Assembly: GCA_046719715.1 (NCBI GenBank)
Contig: JBDNCJ010000015.1
Coordinates: 1-57,718 of the forward strand
Source: JANWWM01 sp046719715
Lineage (GTDB): Bacteria; Bacteroidota; Chlorobiia; Chlorobiales; Thermochlorobacteraceae
Length of the DNA stretch: 57,718 nt
Direction: 5' to 3'
The position numbers and the translations under genes were made by a program. Below, in pieces: positions 35,766 to 43,358 of this stretch. Every line of letters starts with the position of its first letter. The first letter of the stretch is position 1. Under the pieces are notes generated by a model. That model worked only from the letters and a program-made list of their open reading frames with translations, had not been told where the DNA came from and made no database searches.

Positions 35766-35932
35766 TTTTAGTTCTTGCTTCTCAAACAATGAAAAGCGGA
35801 TTGAGATGATAAACGATGATAAAACAAAAGTTTAGCCTCTAATTTACGCAAATTAAGCGAGAGAAGCAATGCGCAACTTAGGCTTTTGTTTGCCTCTCAA
35901 ACGGCGCGTTGACGATTTCGGCGTTGCATTTT

Positions 35933-35946
35933 GCACATCGATGTGC
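35933..35946. promoter_or_regulatory. 14-bp perfect palindrome, possible operator
   Basis: GCACATCGATGTGC is its own reverse complement. It lies in the divergent region between glgA and the T9SS protein gene, 74 bp before the latter's ATG. Such a dyad is the usual form of a dimeric regulator site. No regulator gene is adjacent. Confidence 0.4.
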
Positions 35947-35958
35947 TACATTTCAATT

Positions 35959-35994
35959 CTATTGTATCTCTACTTTCTATTGTATCTCTACTTT
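35959..35994 (+). repeat. 18-bp tandem direct repeat, two copies
   Basis: CTATTGTATCTCTACTTT occurs at 35959-35976 and again without a gap at 35977-35994, an exact duplication. It ends 26 bp before the ATG at 36021, so copy number would change the 5' leader or promoter spacing of that gene. Confidence 0.8.
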
Positions 35995-36020
35995 TTCTCT
36001 AACACTAATCAACAACGCAA

Positions 36021-39000
36021 ATGAGAAAGACTCGATTGCTCTTGCTCACCTTACTTTGTATGACGAGCATGAGCGCACTTCATGCACAAACGTCCGACCT
36101 TCGAGTGCGGACAATCCTCGAAGAAACGCCCAACGGCGAAGCCCGAACCGCGCAAACCACTTACCGCGCCGCTGAAAACACAGAAGCCATTACCGCCGCC
36201 CCACCGTTCAACGCAACGTCATCGGTAAATCGCGGACCAAACGGCGCAACGCGTTACCAGATTACGCTTGCCTTTTACAGCGCGGCGGAACTCGCGGCGG
36301 CTGGATTCCAAAACGGTGGAACATTTACCTCGCTGGGCTTCATTTACGCCAGTGCAAACACCGTTGCTCGCGATTCGGTGAACGGAAACATAAAGTTCTA
36401 TCTCTTGAACTCCACCGATACATCAGGCACGAATTATCCGACCAATTGGGCAACGGCAACCGCACCCGCCACCGTTGTTTATGACGGACCGATTACACTG
36501 CCCGCCGTCGTGCCCGGTCAAGTGATTCCGTTTGATGTGACACTGACCACACCCTTCACCTACACGGGTGGGAGCATTTACTTAATGTATGAATATACCA
36601 ACCCGACCAACCCCTTAATTGCCGCTTCGGCAACGTATCAAAGCAACAGCACCACAATACCCGCAGGGCTCATAACCCGCAACGCCACGTCGCTCACCGC
36701 ACTGCCAACAACGCTTGGCCCAACCGCGACCTTCCGCCCCGTGATTCGCTGGGGTTATGATGGACCGCCAGTACCTGACGCCGAAGTATTAGGGCTTTAC
36801 GCCTACGGATTTACCTCTCGCGACCATTCCGCCAATCCAATCACGGCATTGGTTCGCAACAACGGCAGTGTCAATTTAACCTACACGGCAACGCTGACCG
36901 TGAGAGACTCCGCAACGGGAACAATTAAATTCACAGATAATACGACCTTTGCAAATGTCAATATGACCGGCGGAGAAATTGATACGTTAGTCTTTACTAA
37001 CTGGACGCCATCGGTGAGTGCGACCGATACCATTTCCATCTCGATTGCCGTTACCAGTGGCACCGACCCGAACCTCGCCAACAACGTCGCCGGCACAAGA
37101 CAAGTGGTAACAAGCGACCGTGTAAGCCACCGTCAAAATATACCGACAACACTCGGAGTGGGAACAACGATGGCTGGTGGAGCGGATATTGCTGTAAAAA
37201 TGCGCTCAAACGGAGCAAAAGTGATTACCTCGCTCTCGTCGCTCTTCACTCCAACGGGACAAAGTATTACGTTCGGAATTTGGACGGCAAACATCAATGG
37301 AACACCAGGGACTCGCATTTGGACGTCTGCTCCACAAACGACCAACGGCGGCGTTTTAACGGTTAGCGTGCCGAACATCGCCGTCAATGGCGACTTCTTC
37401 GTCGGCGCAACGCAAACCACCGCGACCAACTTCGGCATGGGATACCAAGTTGAGAGCGTGCTCCGTCCGAACACATTCTACTTTGCCTCGCCAACCGGTG
37501 GGACGTTCAGTCCTCTAAACCCACCTTTCCGAATTTCTATTGATGCCGTCTTAGATAACCCGCCACCACCACCCGTGCTTGCACCGTTCTCCCTTGTTGC
37601 GCCGCCAAATAATGCCAGTGTTACGGTTTCCCAGTTCAGCAGTGCGCCAATCAACATTACTTGGACGGCTTCGGGCACGGGCACGCCAACATACAAATGG
37701 CTATACTGGGTTGGAACGGCATCGGGTGCGCCGACGCTTTCCATTGCGTCAAATGCCAGCGGTTTTGATACGGTTCTGACGCTCACATCAAGCGGCGTCG
37801 ATGGTATTTTAGCCTCTCTCGGATTAAATCCCGGTGATTCCGTTCAAGGTCAATGGCGCGTTTTCGCATACTCGACACCGACTGATTCATTAGGTTCAAC
37901 ACAAACCTTTAATATCACGCTTCGCCGCGCGCCACGTGCCACAGCCGCTATTCTGGTCGATACAACCGTCGCAAACATGCGCGTCAGCCGCGACACGCTC
38001 ATCAGTTACCTCAACGCCACCGGCAGAAGTTTTGATGTGATTCAGCGCGGCGACAACGCGTCCACGATTACCATTCCGTCGCTCACAGGCTACCCCTTCG
38101 TCTTCTTGCTCGGTGAAGCCGCAAACACGGCAAGCCCGAATACGCGCACTGCGCTTCGCAACTACCTCCAAAACGGCACGCCGTCCAACAAAGCGAGACT
38201 CATCATCTTCGCCGAAGACTTCGGTTGGAATCACGACCGAACGGGGGCAACCGCACGCGACACCATTCTCACCCGCGAACTTTTAGGCGTCGAATACTTG
38301 GCTGACCGTCCTGCTGGCACGGTGACCGGAATCGGTAATTTAGGTAACGAGCGCATCATCAATGTTGGCTTAGGGGTTGTGGATAGCGTAGCAGGGGCTT
38401 TCCCCGACGTCTTCCGTGCCGTGCGTCCGAACACCACCGTGCTTTATCGCTTCCAACGCTACACGCCGACTTCGGACTCGGTCTCGTCCATCGGTCGCAA
38501 CGAAGCGGGCTACGCCAGTGCCGTCTTCGGCTTCGACCTTCGCCGCTATCGCGCCGCCTTTGATAGCCCGCCCTTAGCCTCTGAAAGCGTCGGTGCCGCA
38601 CTCACGCGCTTGCTTGAATCGGCAACCTTCTTCGTTCAAACTGGCGTCGCCTTGCCCGTTGAACTCGTCTCCTTCACAGGTGAAGTGCGCGACGGCGCCG
38701 TGCATCTTGCGTGGCGAACTGCCTCTGAACTCAACAACGCCGGCTTTGAAGTGGAACGCAAATCCCAAGGCGGCTCGTGGAATACGCTCGGCTTTGTCAG
38801 AGGCGCAGGCACGACGACCGAAGCACAATCCTACACCTTTGTGGATAACAGTGCGTCAGGCACGGTGCAATACCGCTTGAAGCAAGTGGATTTCGATGGA
38901 CAGTTTGAATACTCCAACATCATTGAAGTCAATGCGGGCTTGCCAAAGACCTTTGCGTTGGAGCAAAACTATCCGAACCCGTTCAACCCGACCACAGTGA

Positions 39001-39233
39001 TTGCGTATCAACTGCCGGTGGCGAGCGAGGTGAAGTTAGAGGTTTATGATGTGCTGGGCAGAAAGGTGATGACGCTGGTGAATGGTCGTCAAGACGCGGG
39101 TGCATACAATTTCACCTTGAACGCGGGCAATTTGTCAAGCGGTGTGTATTTCTATCGGTTGCAAGCGAGCGCGACGAATGGAGCGTCAAGTTCAAATTTT
39201 GTGCAGACGAAGAAGATGATGCTGATTAAGTAA
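36021..39233 (+). CDS. large secreted protein with T9SS C-terminal sorting domain
   Basis: 1070 aa. The signal peptide is MRKTRLLLLTLLCMTSMSAL..HAQT. Residues about 60-520 are Thr/Asn/Pro-rich beta-sandwich-like blocks. Residues about 640-855 resemble an alpha/beta flavodoxin-like segment (AAILVDTTVANMRVSRDTLI, FVFLLGEAANTASPN). A fibronectin-like domain follows (VELVSFTGEVRDGAVHLAWR). The sorting domain starts near residue 980 with LEQNYPNPFNPTTVIAYQLP and ends TKKMMLIK, the TIGR04183 type. Export through type IX secretion to the surface or medium is expected. No enzyme motif is recognised. A compact terminator follows. Confidence 0.85.
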   Translation: MRKTRLLLLTLLCMTSMSALHAQTSDLRVRTILEETPNGEARTAQTTYRAAENTEAITAAPPFNATSSVNRGPNGATRYQITLAFYSAAELAAAGFQNGGTFTSLGFIYASANTVARDSVNGNIKFYLLNSTDTSGTNYPTNWATATAPATVVYDGPITLPAVVPGQVIPFDVTLTTPFTYTGGSIYLMYEYTNPTNPLIAASATYQSNSTTIPAGLITRNATSLTALPTTLGPTATFRPVIRWGYDGPPVPDAEVLGLYAYGFTSRDHSANPITALVRNNGSVNLTYTATLTVRDSATGTIKFTDNTTFANVNMTGGEIDTLVFTNWTPSVSATDTISISIAVTSGTDPNLANNVAGTRQVVTSDRVSHRQNIPTTLGVGTTMAGGADIAVKMRSNGAKVITSLSSLFTPTGQSITFGIWTANINGTPGTRIWTSAPQTTNGGVLTVSVPNIAVNGDFFVGATQTTATNFGMGYQVESVLRPNTFYFASPTGGTFSPLNPPFRISIDAVLDNPPPPPVLAPFSLVAPPNNASVTVSQFSSAPINITWTASGTGTPTYKWLYWVGTASGAPTLSIASNASGFDTVLTLTSSGVDGILASLGLNPGDSVQGQWRVFAYSTPTDSLGSTQTFNITLRRAPRATAAILVDTTVANMRVSRDTLISYLNATGRSFDVIQRGDNASTITIPSLTGYPFVFLLGEAANTASPNTRTALRNYLQNGTPSNKARLIIFAEDFGWNHDRTGATARDTILTRELLGVEYLADRPAGTVTGIGNLGNERIINVGLGVVDSVAGAFPDVFRAVRPNTTVLYRFQRYTPTSDSVSSIGRNEAGYASAVFGFDLRRYRAAFDSPPLASESVGAALTRLLESATFFVQTGVALPVELVSFTGEVRDGAVHLAWRTASELNNAGFEVERKSQGGSWNTLGFVRGAGTTTEAQSYTFVDNSASGTVQYRLKQVDFDGQFEYSNIIEVNAGLPKTFALEQNYPNPFNPTTVIAYQLPVASEVKLEVYDVLGRKVMTLVNGRQDAGAYNFTLNAGNLSSGVYFYRLQASATNGASSSNFVQTKKMMLIK

Positions 39234-39303
39234 TAGACCTCACCCTCGTCCGCTGGCGCGGACATTCCCTCTCCGTTTAGGAGAGTAGGGAGAGGTAAAA
39301 AGT

Positions 39304-39331
39304 GGGGCGGGAGCACTCTCGCCCCTTTTTG
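39304..39331 (+). terminator. rho-independent terminator of the T9SS protein gene
   Basis: A GC-rich stem GGGGCGGGAG (39304-39313) pairs with CTCTCGCCCC (39316-39325) and is followed by T5. The same T run contributes the TTTG box of the metK promoter. Confidence 0.75.
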
Positions 39332-39358
39332 TTTTTCGGGCTTTGCACTGTATCTTTG
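39328..39358 (+). promoter_or_regulatory. metK-ahcY promoter (TTTG-N19-TATCTTTG)
   Basis: TTTG at 39328-39331, a spacer of exactly 19 bp, then TATCTTTG at 39351-39358. This is a perfect match to the TTTG-N19-TAnnTTTG consensus for the primary sigma factor of Bacteroidetes and Chlorobi. Transcription should start near 39365, just before the structured leader RNA. Confidence 0.85.
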
Positions 39359-39382
39359 CATTCCTTTTAGCACACCATTATC

Positions 39383-39451
39383 TATGGACACGGTGCTGAA
39401 TGCCAAAGCAATCATTGCTGGCGGCAGATAGAAGAGATTTCCGTGTCCAAA
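39383..39451 (+). ncRNA. structured metK leader, putative SAM-Chlorobi RNA (riboswitch candidate)
   Basis: The closing stem is perfect: GGACACGG (39386-39393) with CCGTGTCC (39441-39448). Inside it, a second hairpin has GCC..AGCAA paired with TTGCT.GGC, flanked by TGCTG/CGGCA pairing. A terminator follows 20 bases later, and metK-ahcY follow that. In Chlorobi a conserved RNA called SAM-Chlorobi lies upstream of metK and ahcY, always behind a strong promoter of the type seen here. I did not align it to the published consensus, so the family name is inferred from position, host group and fold. Confidence 0.7.
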
Positions 39452-39470
39452 AATCATACCGTTTGACAGA

Positions 39471-39500
39471 AGCCTTTTCTATTTGCGGAAAAGGCTTTTT
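39471..39500 (+). terminator. leader terminator before metK
   Basis: AGCCTTTTC (39471-39479) pairs perfectly with GAAAAGGCT (39488-39496), loop of eight, followed by a T run. It lies between the folded leader and the metK ATG (39550), the layout of a transcriptional riboswitch off state. Confidence 0.85.
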
Positions 39501-39549
39501 CATTTTATTCAATGTCAATCCAGCAATCAAAAACATCGTTTTCAAAAAA

Positions 39550-40758
39550 ATGGCAAGATACCTTTTCACATCGGAATCCGTTTCCGAAGGACACCCCGAC
39601 AAAGTCGCAGACCAAATTTCTGATGCGGTGCTCGACGCGATTATCTCCGAAGACAAAAACGCCCGCGTGGCTTGCGAAACGTTTGTAACAACGGGTCAAG
39701 TGGTCGTCGGCGGAGAAGTAACGACGAAAAAGTACGTTGAAGTGCCCGACCTTGTGCGCGGCGTCGTCCGAGACATTGGCTACACAAAGGGCGAGTATAT
39801 GTTTGAAGCCAATTCTTGCGGCATTCTTTCGGCGATTCACGCGCAGTCGCCCGACATCAATCGTGGTGTGGATAAGAAAGCACCCGTCAAAGACCGCTTT
39901 GAATCCGTCGGCGCAGGCGACCAAGGCATGATGTTTGGCTACGCGTGCAAAGAAACGCCGGAATTGATGCCCGCCGCCATTACTTACGCACATCAAATTG
40001 TGAAGAAGCTTGCCGATATTCGCAAAGAAGGCAAAATCATGACCTACCTTCGCCCCGATGCCAAAAGCCAAGTTACGCTTGAGTATGACGGAAACAGCGT
40101 GCTTCGCGTCGATACCGTCGTCGTTTCCACACAGCACGACCCCGAACCGAAAGGCGTGACGGAAAAGCAATTTCAAGAGAAGATTCGCGAAGACGTCATT
40201 GCCAATGTGATTAACAAAGTGATTCCGAAGCAGTTGCTTGATAAAAACACGAAGTATTTCGTCAATCCGACGGGACGCTTTGAAATCGGCGGTCCGCATG
40301 GCGATACAGGACTGACGGGCAGAAAAATTATTGTTGATACTTACGGCGGAGCTGCGCCACACGGCGGCGGCGCATTTTCAGGCAAAGACCCGACAAAAGT
40401 CGACCGCTCTGCCGCATATGCCGCTCGACACATCGCGAAGAACATCGTCGGGGCAGGCTTAGCGGAAAAATGCACGGTGCAAGTTTCATATGCGATTGGC
40501 GTGGCGCGCCCCGTCTCGATTCTCGTCAACACGCACGGCACGAACATCAACGGCAACGGTATCAGCGACGCTGAACTACAAGAAAAAGTCGAGAAGATCT
40601 TCGACCTGCGCCCGCTCGCCATTATTGAGCGTTTCAGTTTAAACAAACCAAAAGGGTGGAAGTATCGCGACACCGCCGCCTACGGGCACTTCGGTCGCCC
40701 GCAATTCCCTTGGGAAAAATTGGACGAAGTAAACGCTTTGCGCCGCGCGTTTAAGTAA
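39550..40758 (+). CDS. metK: S-adenosylmethionine synthetase
   Basis: 402 aa from the ATG at 39550 (MARYLFTSESVSEGHPDKVA); the upstream open frame runs through the leader RNA and is not coding. GHPDK (14-18) is the ATP-binding signature, GAGDQGMMFGYA is the central motif, and ENAPPHG-type loop GGGAFSGKDPTKVDRSAAY is present. It makes SAM from methionine and ATP. It is followed 35 bp later by ahcY, and the leader RNA probably controls both genes. Confidence 0.98.
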   Translation: MARYLFTSESVSEGHPDKVADQISDAVLDAIISEDKNARVACETFVTTGQVVVGGEVTTKKYVEVPDLVRGVVRDIGYTKGEYMFEANSCGILSAIHAQSPDINRGVDKKAPVKDRFESVGAGDQGMMFGYACKETPELMPAAITYAHQIVKKLADIRKEGKIMTYLRPDAKSQVTLEYDGNSVLRVDTVVVSTQHDPEPKGVTEKQFQEKIREDVIANVINKVIPKQLLDKNTKYFVNPTGRFEIGGPHGDTGLTGRKIIVDTYGGAAPHGGGAFSGKDPTKVDRSAAYAARHIAKNIVGAGLAEKCTVQVSYAIGVARPVSILVNTHGTNINGNGISDAELQEKVEKIFDLRPLAIIERFSLNKPKGWKYRDTAAYGHFGRPQFPWEKLDEVNALRRAFK

Positions 40759-40793
40759 ATCATCATTTTCGATAACTAAACAAAGACAAGACA

Positions 40794-42110
40794 ATGGCAA
40801 CCGTAGAAACTCAAAGACTGCCTTACAAGGTCAAAGACCTCGCCCTCGCCGATTGGGGACGCAAAGAAATCAAACTTGCCGAAGCCGAAATGCCCGGCTT
40901 GATGGCTCTGCGTGCAGAGTTCGGGCAATCCAAGCCGCTCAAAGGCGCGCGCATCGCCGGCTGTTTGCACATGACCATTCAAACTGCCGTTTTGATTGAA
41001 ACGCTTGTTGAACTCGGCGCAGAAGTTACTTGGTCGAGCTGTAACATCTTTTCAACCCAAGACCATGCCGCCGCCGCGATTGCCAAAGCCGGCATTCCCG
41101 TCTATGCATGGAAAGGCATGAACGCCGAAGAATTCGACTGGTGCATCGAGCAAACGCTCTTTGCCTTCAAAGACGGACAGCCGCTCAACATGATTTTGGA
41201 CGACGGCGGAGACCTGACGAATATGGTTCTCGATAAATATCCTGAACTCGTTCAAGGTATTCGCGGCTTGTCGGAAGAAACGACAACAGGCGTGCATCGA
41301 CTTTATGAGCGCGTCAAGAACGGTAAACTTCCGCTTCCCGCCATTAACGTCAATGACAGCGTGACGAAGTCCAAATTCGATAACAAATACGGCTGCCGCG
41401 AGTCGCTCGTCGACGCGCTTCGTCGTGGAACGGACTTAATGCTTTCGGGCAAAGTCGCCGTTGTGGCGGGCTTCGGCGACGTCGGAAAAGGCTCGGCGGA
41501 ATCGCTCAAGAACAACAATGTACGCGTGATTGTAACCGAAATCGACCCGATTTGCGCCTTGCAAGCGGCAATGGAAGGCTACGAGGTCAAGAAAATGGAA
41601 AATGCTATCAAAGAAGCCGACATCGTGGTAACTGCAACAGGCAACGAAAATATCGTTACCGAAAAGCACTTCCGCTTAATGAAGGATAAAACCGTCGTTT
41701 GCAACATCGGACACTTCGACACGGAAATCGACATGGCTTGGCTCAACAAAAACTACGGACATACAAAAGTAGAAATCAAACCCCAAGTCGATCTCTACAA
41801 GATTGATGACAAAGAAATTATCGTGCTTGCCGAAGGTCGTTTGGTTAATCTCGGCGTGGCAACCGGTCACCCGTCGTTTGTGATGTCGATGTCGTTCACC
41901 AATCAAGTATTGGCACAACTTGAACTTTGGCAAAACTATAAGAACTACGAGAATAAGGTTTATGTTTTGCCGAAACATCTTGATGAAAAAGTCGCTCGTT
42001 TGCACCTTGCTAAACTTGGCGTTGAACTCGATACGCTCACGGAATCGCAAGCAAAGTATATCGGCGTTCCGCAAAATGGTCCGTTCAAATCCGAACACTA
42101 TCGTTATTAA
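40794..42110 (+). CDS. ahcY: adenosylhomocysteinase
   Basis: 438 aa. GCLHMTIQTAVLIETLVELG and SSCNIFSTQDHAAAAI are the substrate-binding blocks. NAD is bound by VAGFGDVGKGSAESL. The C-terminus FKSEHYRY reaches into the neighbouring subunit in this family. It hydrolyses S-adenosylhomocysteine to adenosine and homocysteine and so completes the methyl cycle with metK. Second gene of the metK operon. Confidence 0.98.
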   Translation: MATVETQRLPYKVKDLALADWGRKEIKLAEAEMPGLMALRAEFGQSKPLKGARIAGCLHMTIQTAVLIETLVELGAEVTWSSCNIFSTQDHAAAAIAKAGIPVYAWKGMNAEEFDWCIEQTLFAFKDGQPLNMILDDGGDLTNMVLDKYPELVQGIRGLSEETTTGVHRLYERVKNGKLPLPAINVNDSVTKSKFDNKYGCRESLVDALRRGTDLMLSGKVAVVAGFGDVGKGSAESLKNNNVRVIVTEIDPICALQAAMEGYEVKKMENAIKEADIVVTATGNENIVTEKHFRLMKDKTVVCNIGHFDTEIDMAWLNKNYGHTKVEIKPQVDLYKIDDKEIIVLAEGRLVNLGVATGHPSFVMSMSFTNQVLAQLELWQNYKNYENKVYVLPKHLDEKVARLHLAKLGVELDTLTESQAKYIGVPQNGPFKSEHYRY

Positions 42111-42143
42111 GAAATGCTGTGATTGATTCAGTGCAGCAGAATC

Positions 42144-42185
42144 AAAAAAGGCGGTTTCTCATGTTGGAAATCGCCTTTTGTTTTT
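42144..42185 (+). terminator. rho-independent terminator after ahcY
   Basis: AAAAGGCGGTTTC pairs with GAAATCGCCTTTT (one G-U pair) across a seven-base loop, followed by GTTTTTG. It ends the metK-ahcY operon. Confidence 0.8.
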
Positions 42186-42290
42186 GTTAATGAGCCCTGA
42201 CAATCAATAGCGACAACACTTCTCATTGCTCATTCTTCGCTAATCATTACAACAAGATTTCTCGCTTCGCTTGGAGTGAAGACTTTTGAT

Positions 42291-42298
42291 TATTTTCG
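42291..42298 (+). promoter_or_regulatory. candidate -7 element before pdxJ (TATTTTCG)
   Basis: TATTTTCG matches TAnnTTTG in seven of eight positions, 33 bp before the pdxJ ATG, and follows the ahcY terminator. The upstream TTTG box is not evident at 19 bp. Confidence 0.35.
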
Positions 42299-42330
42299 CG
42301 CCCATTTAATTTTTCACTACCACACTGGTT

Positions 42331-43044
42331 ATGCAACTTGCTGTTAATGTCGACCACATCGCGACCCTTCGCAACGCCCGAAAAGAACAAGAGCCCGACC
42401 CAACCACCGCCGCACATTTAGCCGAACTTGCAGGCGCAGTCGGCATCGTTTGTCATTTGCGCGAAGACCGCCGACACATTCGCGACCATGATTTGCTTCT
42501 GCTTCGCGAAACCGTTAAAACCAAACTCGACCTCGAAATGGCGGCAACCGAAGAAATGCTTCGCATCGCTATTCAAACCAAACCCGACCTCGTTACGCTC
42601 GTGCCTGAACGACGCGAAGAACTCACCACCGAAGGCGGACTCGATGTGAAAACCATGCGCGCCGCACTCGCACCCTTCATCGAAGAACTCGCCCGACACG
42701 ACATTCCGACAAGTTTGTTTATCGAACCCGATAAAGACCTCGTCCGCCTTTCCGCCGAACTGGGTGCCACCCACATTGAACTTCACACCGGCACTTACTC
42801 CCGACTGCGCAAGCCCGACGAATGCCAATTTGAACTCATGCGCCTACGCGAAGCGGCAACACTCGGACGCGAACTGGGATTGCGCGTGGTGGCAGGACAC
42901 GGGCTGAATTACATCAACATCATTCCGTTCAAATCGCTTGCCGATGTGATTGAAGAAGTCAGCATCGGACATGCGCTCATTGCTCGCGCCGCACTTGTCG
43001 GCATTGACAAAGCCGTGCGCGATATGATTCAACTTTTGAGATGA
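42331..43044 (+). CDS. pdxJ: pyridoxine 5'-phosphate synthase
   Basis: 237 aa. MQLAVNVDHIATLRNARKEQ is the PdxJ N-terminal signature; ICHLREDRRHIRDHDL-type block (VCHLREDRRHIRDHD) and AGHGLNYINI near the end complete the TIM-barrel active site. It condenses 1-deoxyxylulose 5-phosphate with 3-amino-2-oxopropyl phosphate to pyridoxine 5'-phosphate. Its stop overlaps the next start by ATGA (43041-43044). Confidence 0.96.
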   Translation: MQLAVNVDHIATLRNARKEQEPDPTTAAHLAELAGAVGIVCHLREDRRHIRDHDLLLLRETVKTKLDLEMAATEEMLRIAIQTKPDLVTLVPERREELTTEGGLDVKTMRAALAPFIEELARHDIPTSLFIEPDKDLVRLSAELGATHIELHTGTYSRLRKPDECQFELMRLREAATLGRELGLRVVAGHGLNYINIIPFKSLADVIEEVSIGHALIARAALVGIDKAVRDMIQLLR

Positions 43045-43301
43045 ACATGCTCGAATCGCTTACAGGCTGGATTGGCATGGCATGCATCGTGCTCTGTTGG
43101 ATTCCGCAAACCATTGAGACCTTGCGTAATCGTCAATGCCACGTCAATCGTGGGTTTCTCTTGCTCACAACTATCGGCGCGTTTTCGCTCGCCATTCACT
43201 CCATTTTTTTGCAAGATGTTCCGTTCATCATTCTCAACAGCGTTGCCACCATCGGAAGCGGCATCAACCTGTTTTACTCCTTCTATCCGAAAGCCTCTTA
43301 A
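43041..43301 (+). CDS. small PQ-loop (SemiSWEET-like) membrane protein
   Basis: 86 aa with three hydrophobic segments. P22-Q23 in LCWIPQTIETLRNRQ is the PQ-loop motif at the end of the first segment, followed by a basic loop, as in SemiSWEET half transporters. These form dimers and move sugars or other small metabolites. The gene overlaps the pdxJ stop by ATGA, so a B6-related substrate is conceivable but only by association. No signal peptide. Confidence 0.75.
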   Translation: MNMLESLTGWIGMACIVLCWIPQTIETLRNRQCHVNRGFLLLTTIGAFSLAIHSIFLQDVPFIILNSVATIGSGINLFYSFYPKAS

Positions 43302-43358
43302 ACTTCGTCGATTCTTCTATATTGGCTTTCCAACGTTTAATCTGAACTGTGCTTTGAC

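Noticed and set aside
35959..35994. CRISPR-like repeat
   Set aside because: The two 18-bp copies are directly adjacent without a spacer and there are no more of them; this is a simple tandem duplication. No CRISPR array was seen in the window.
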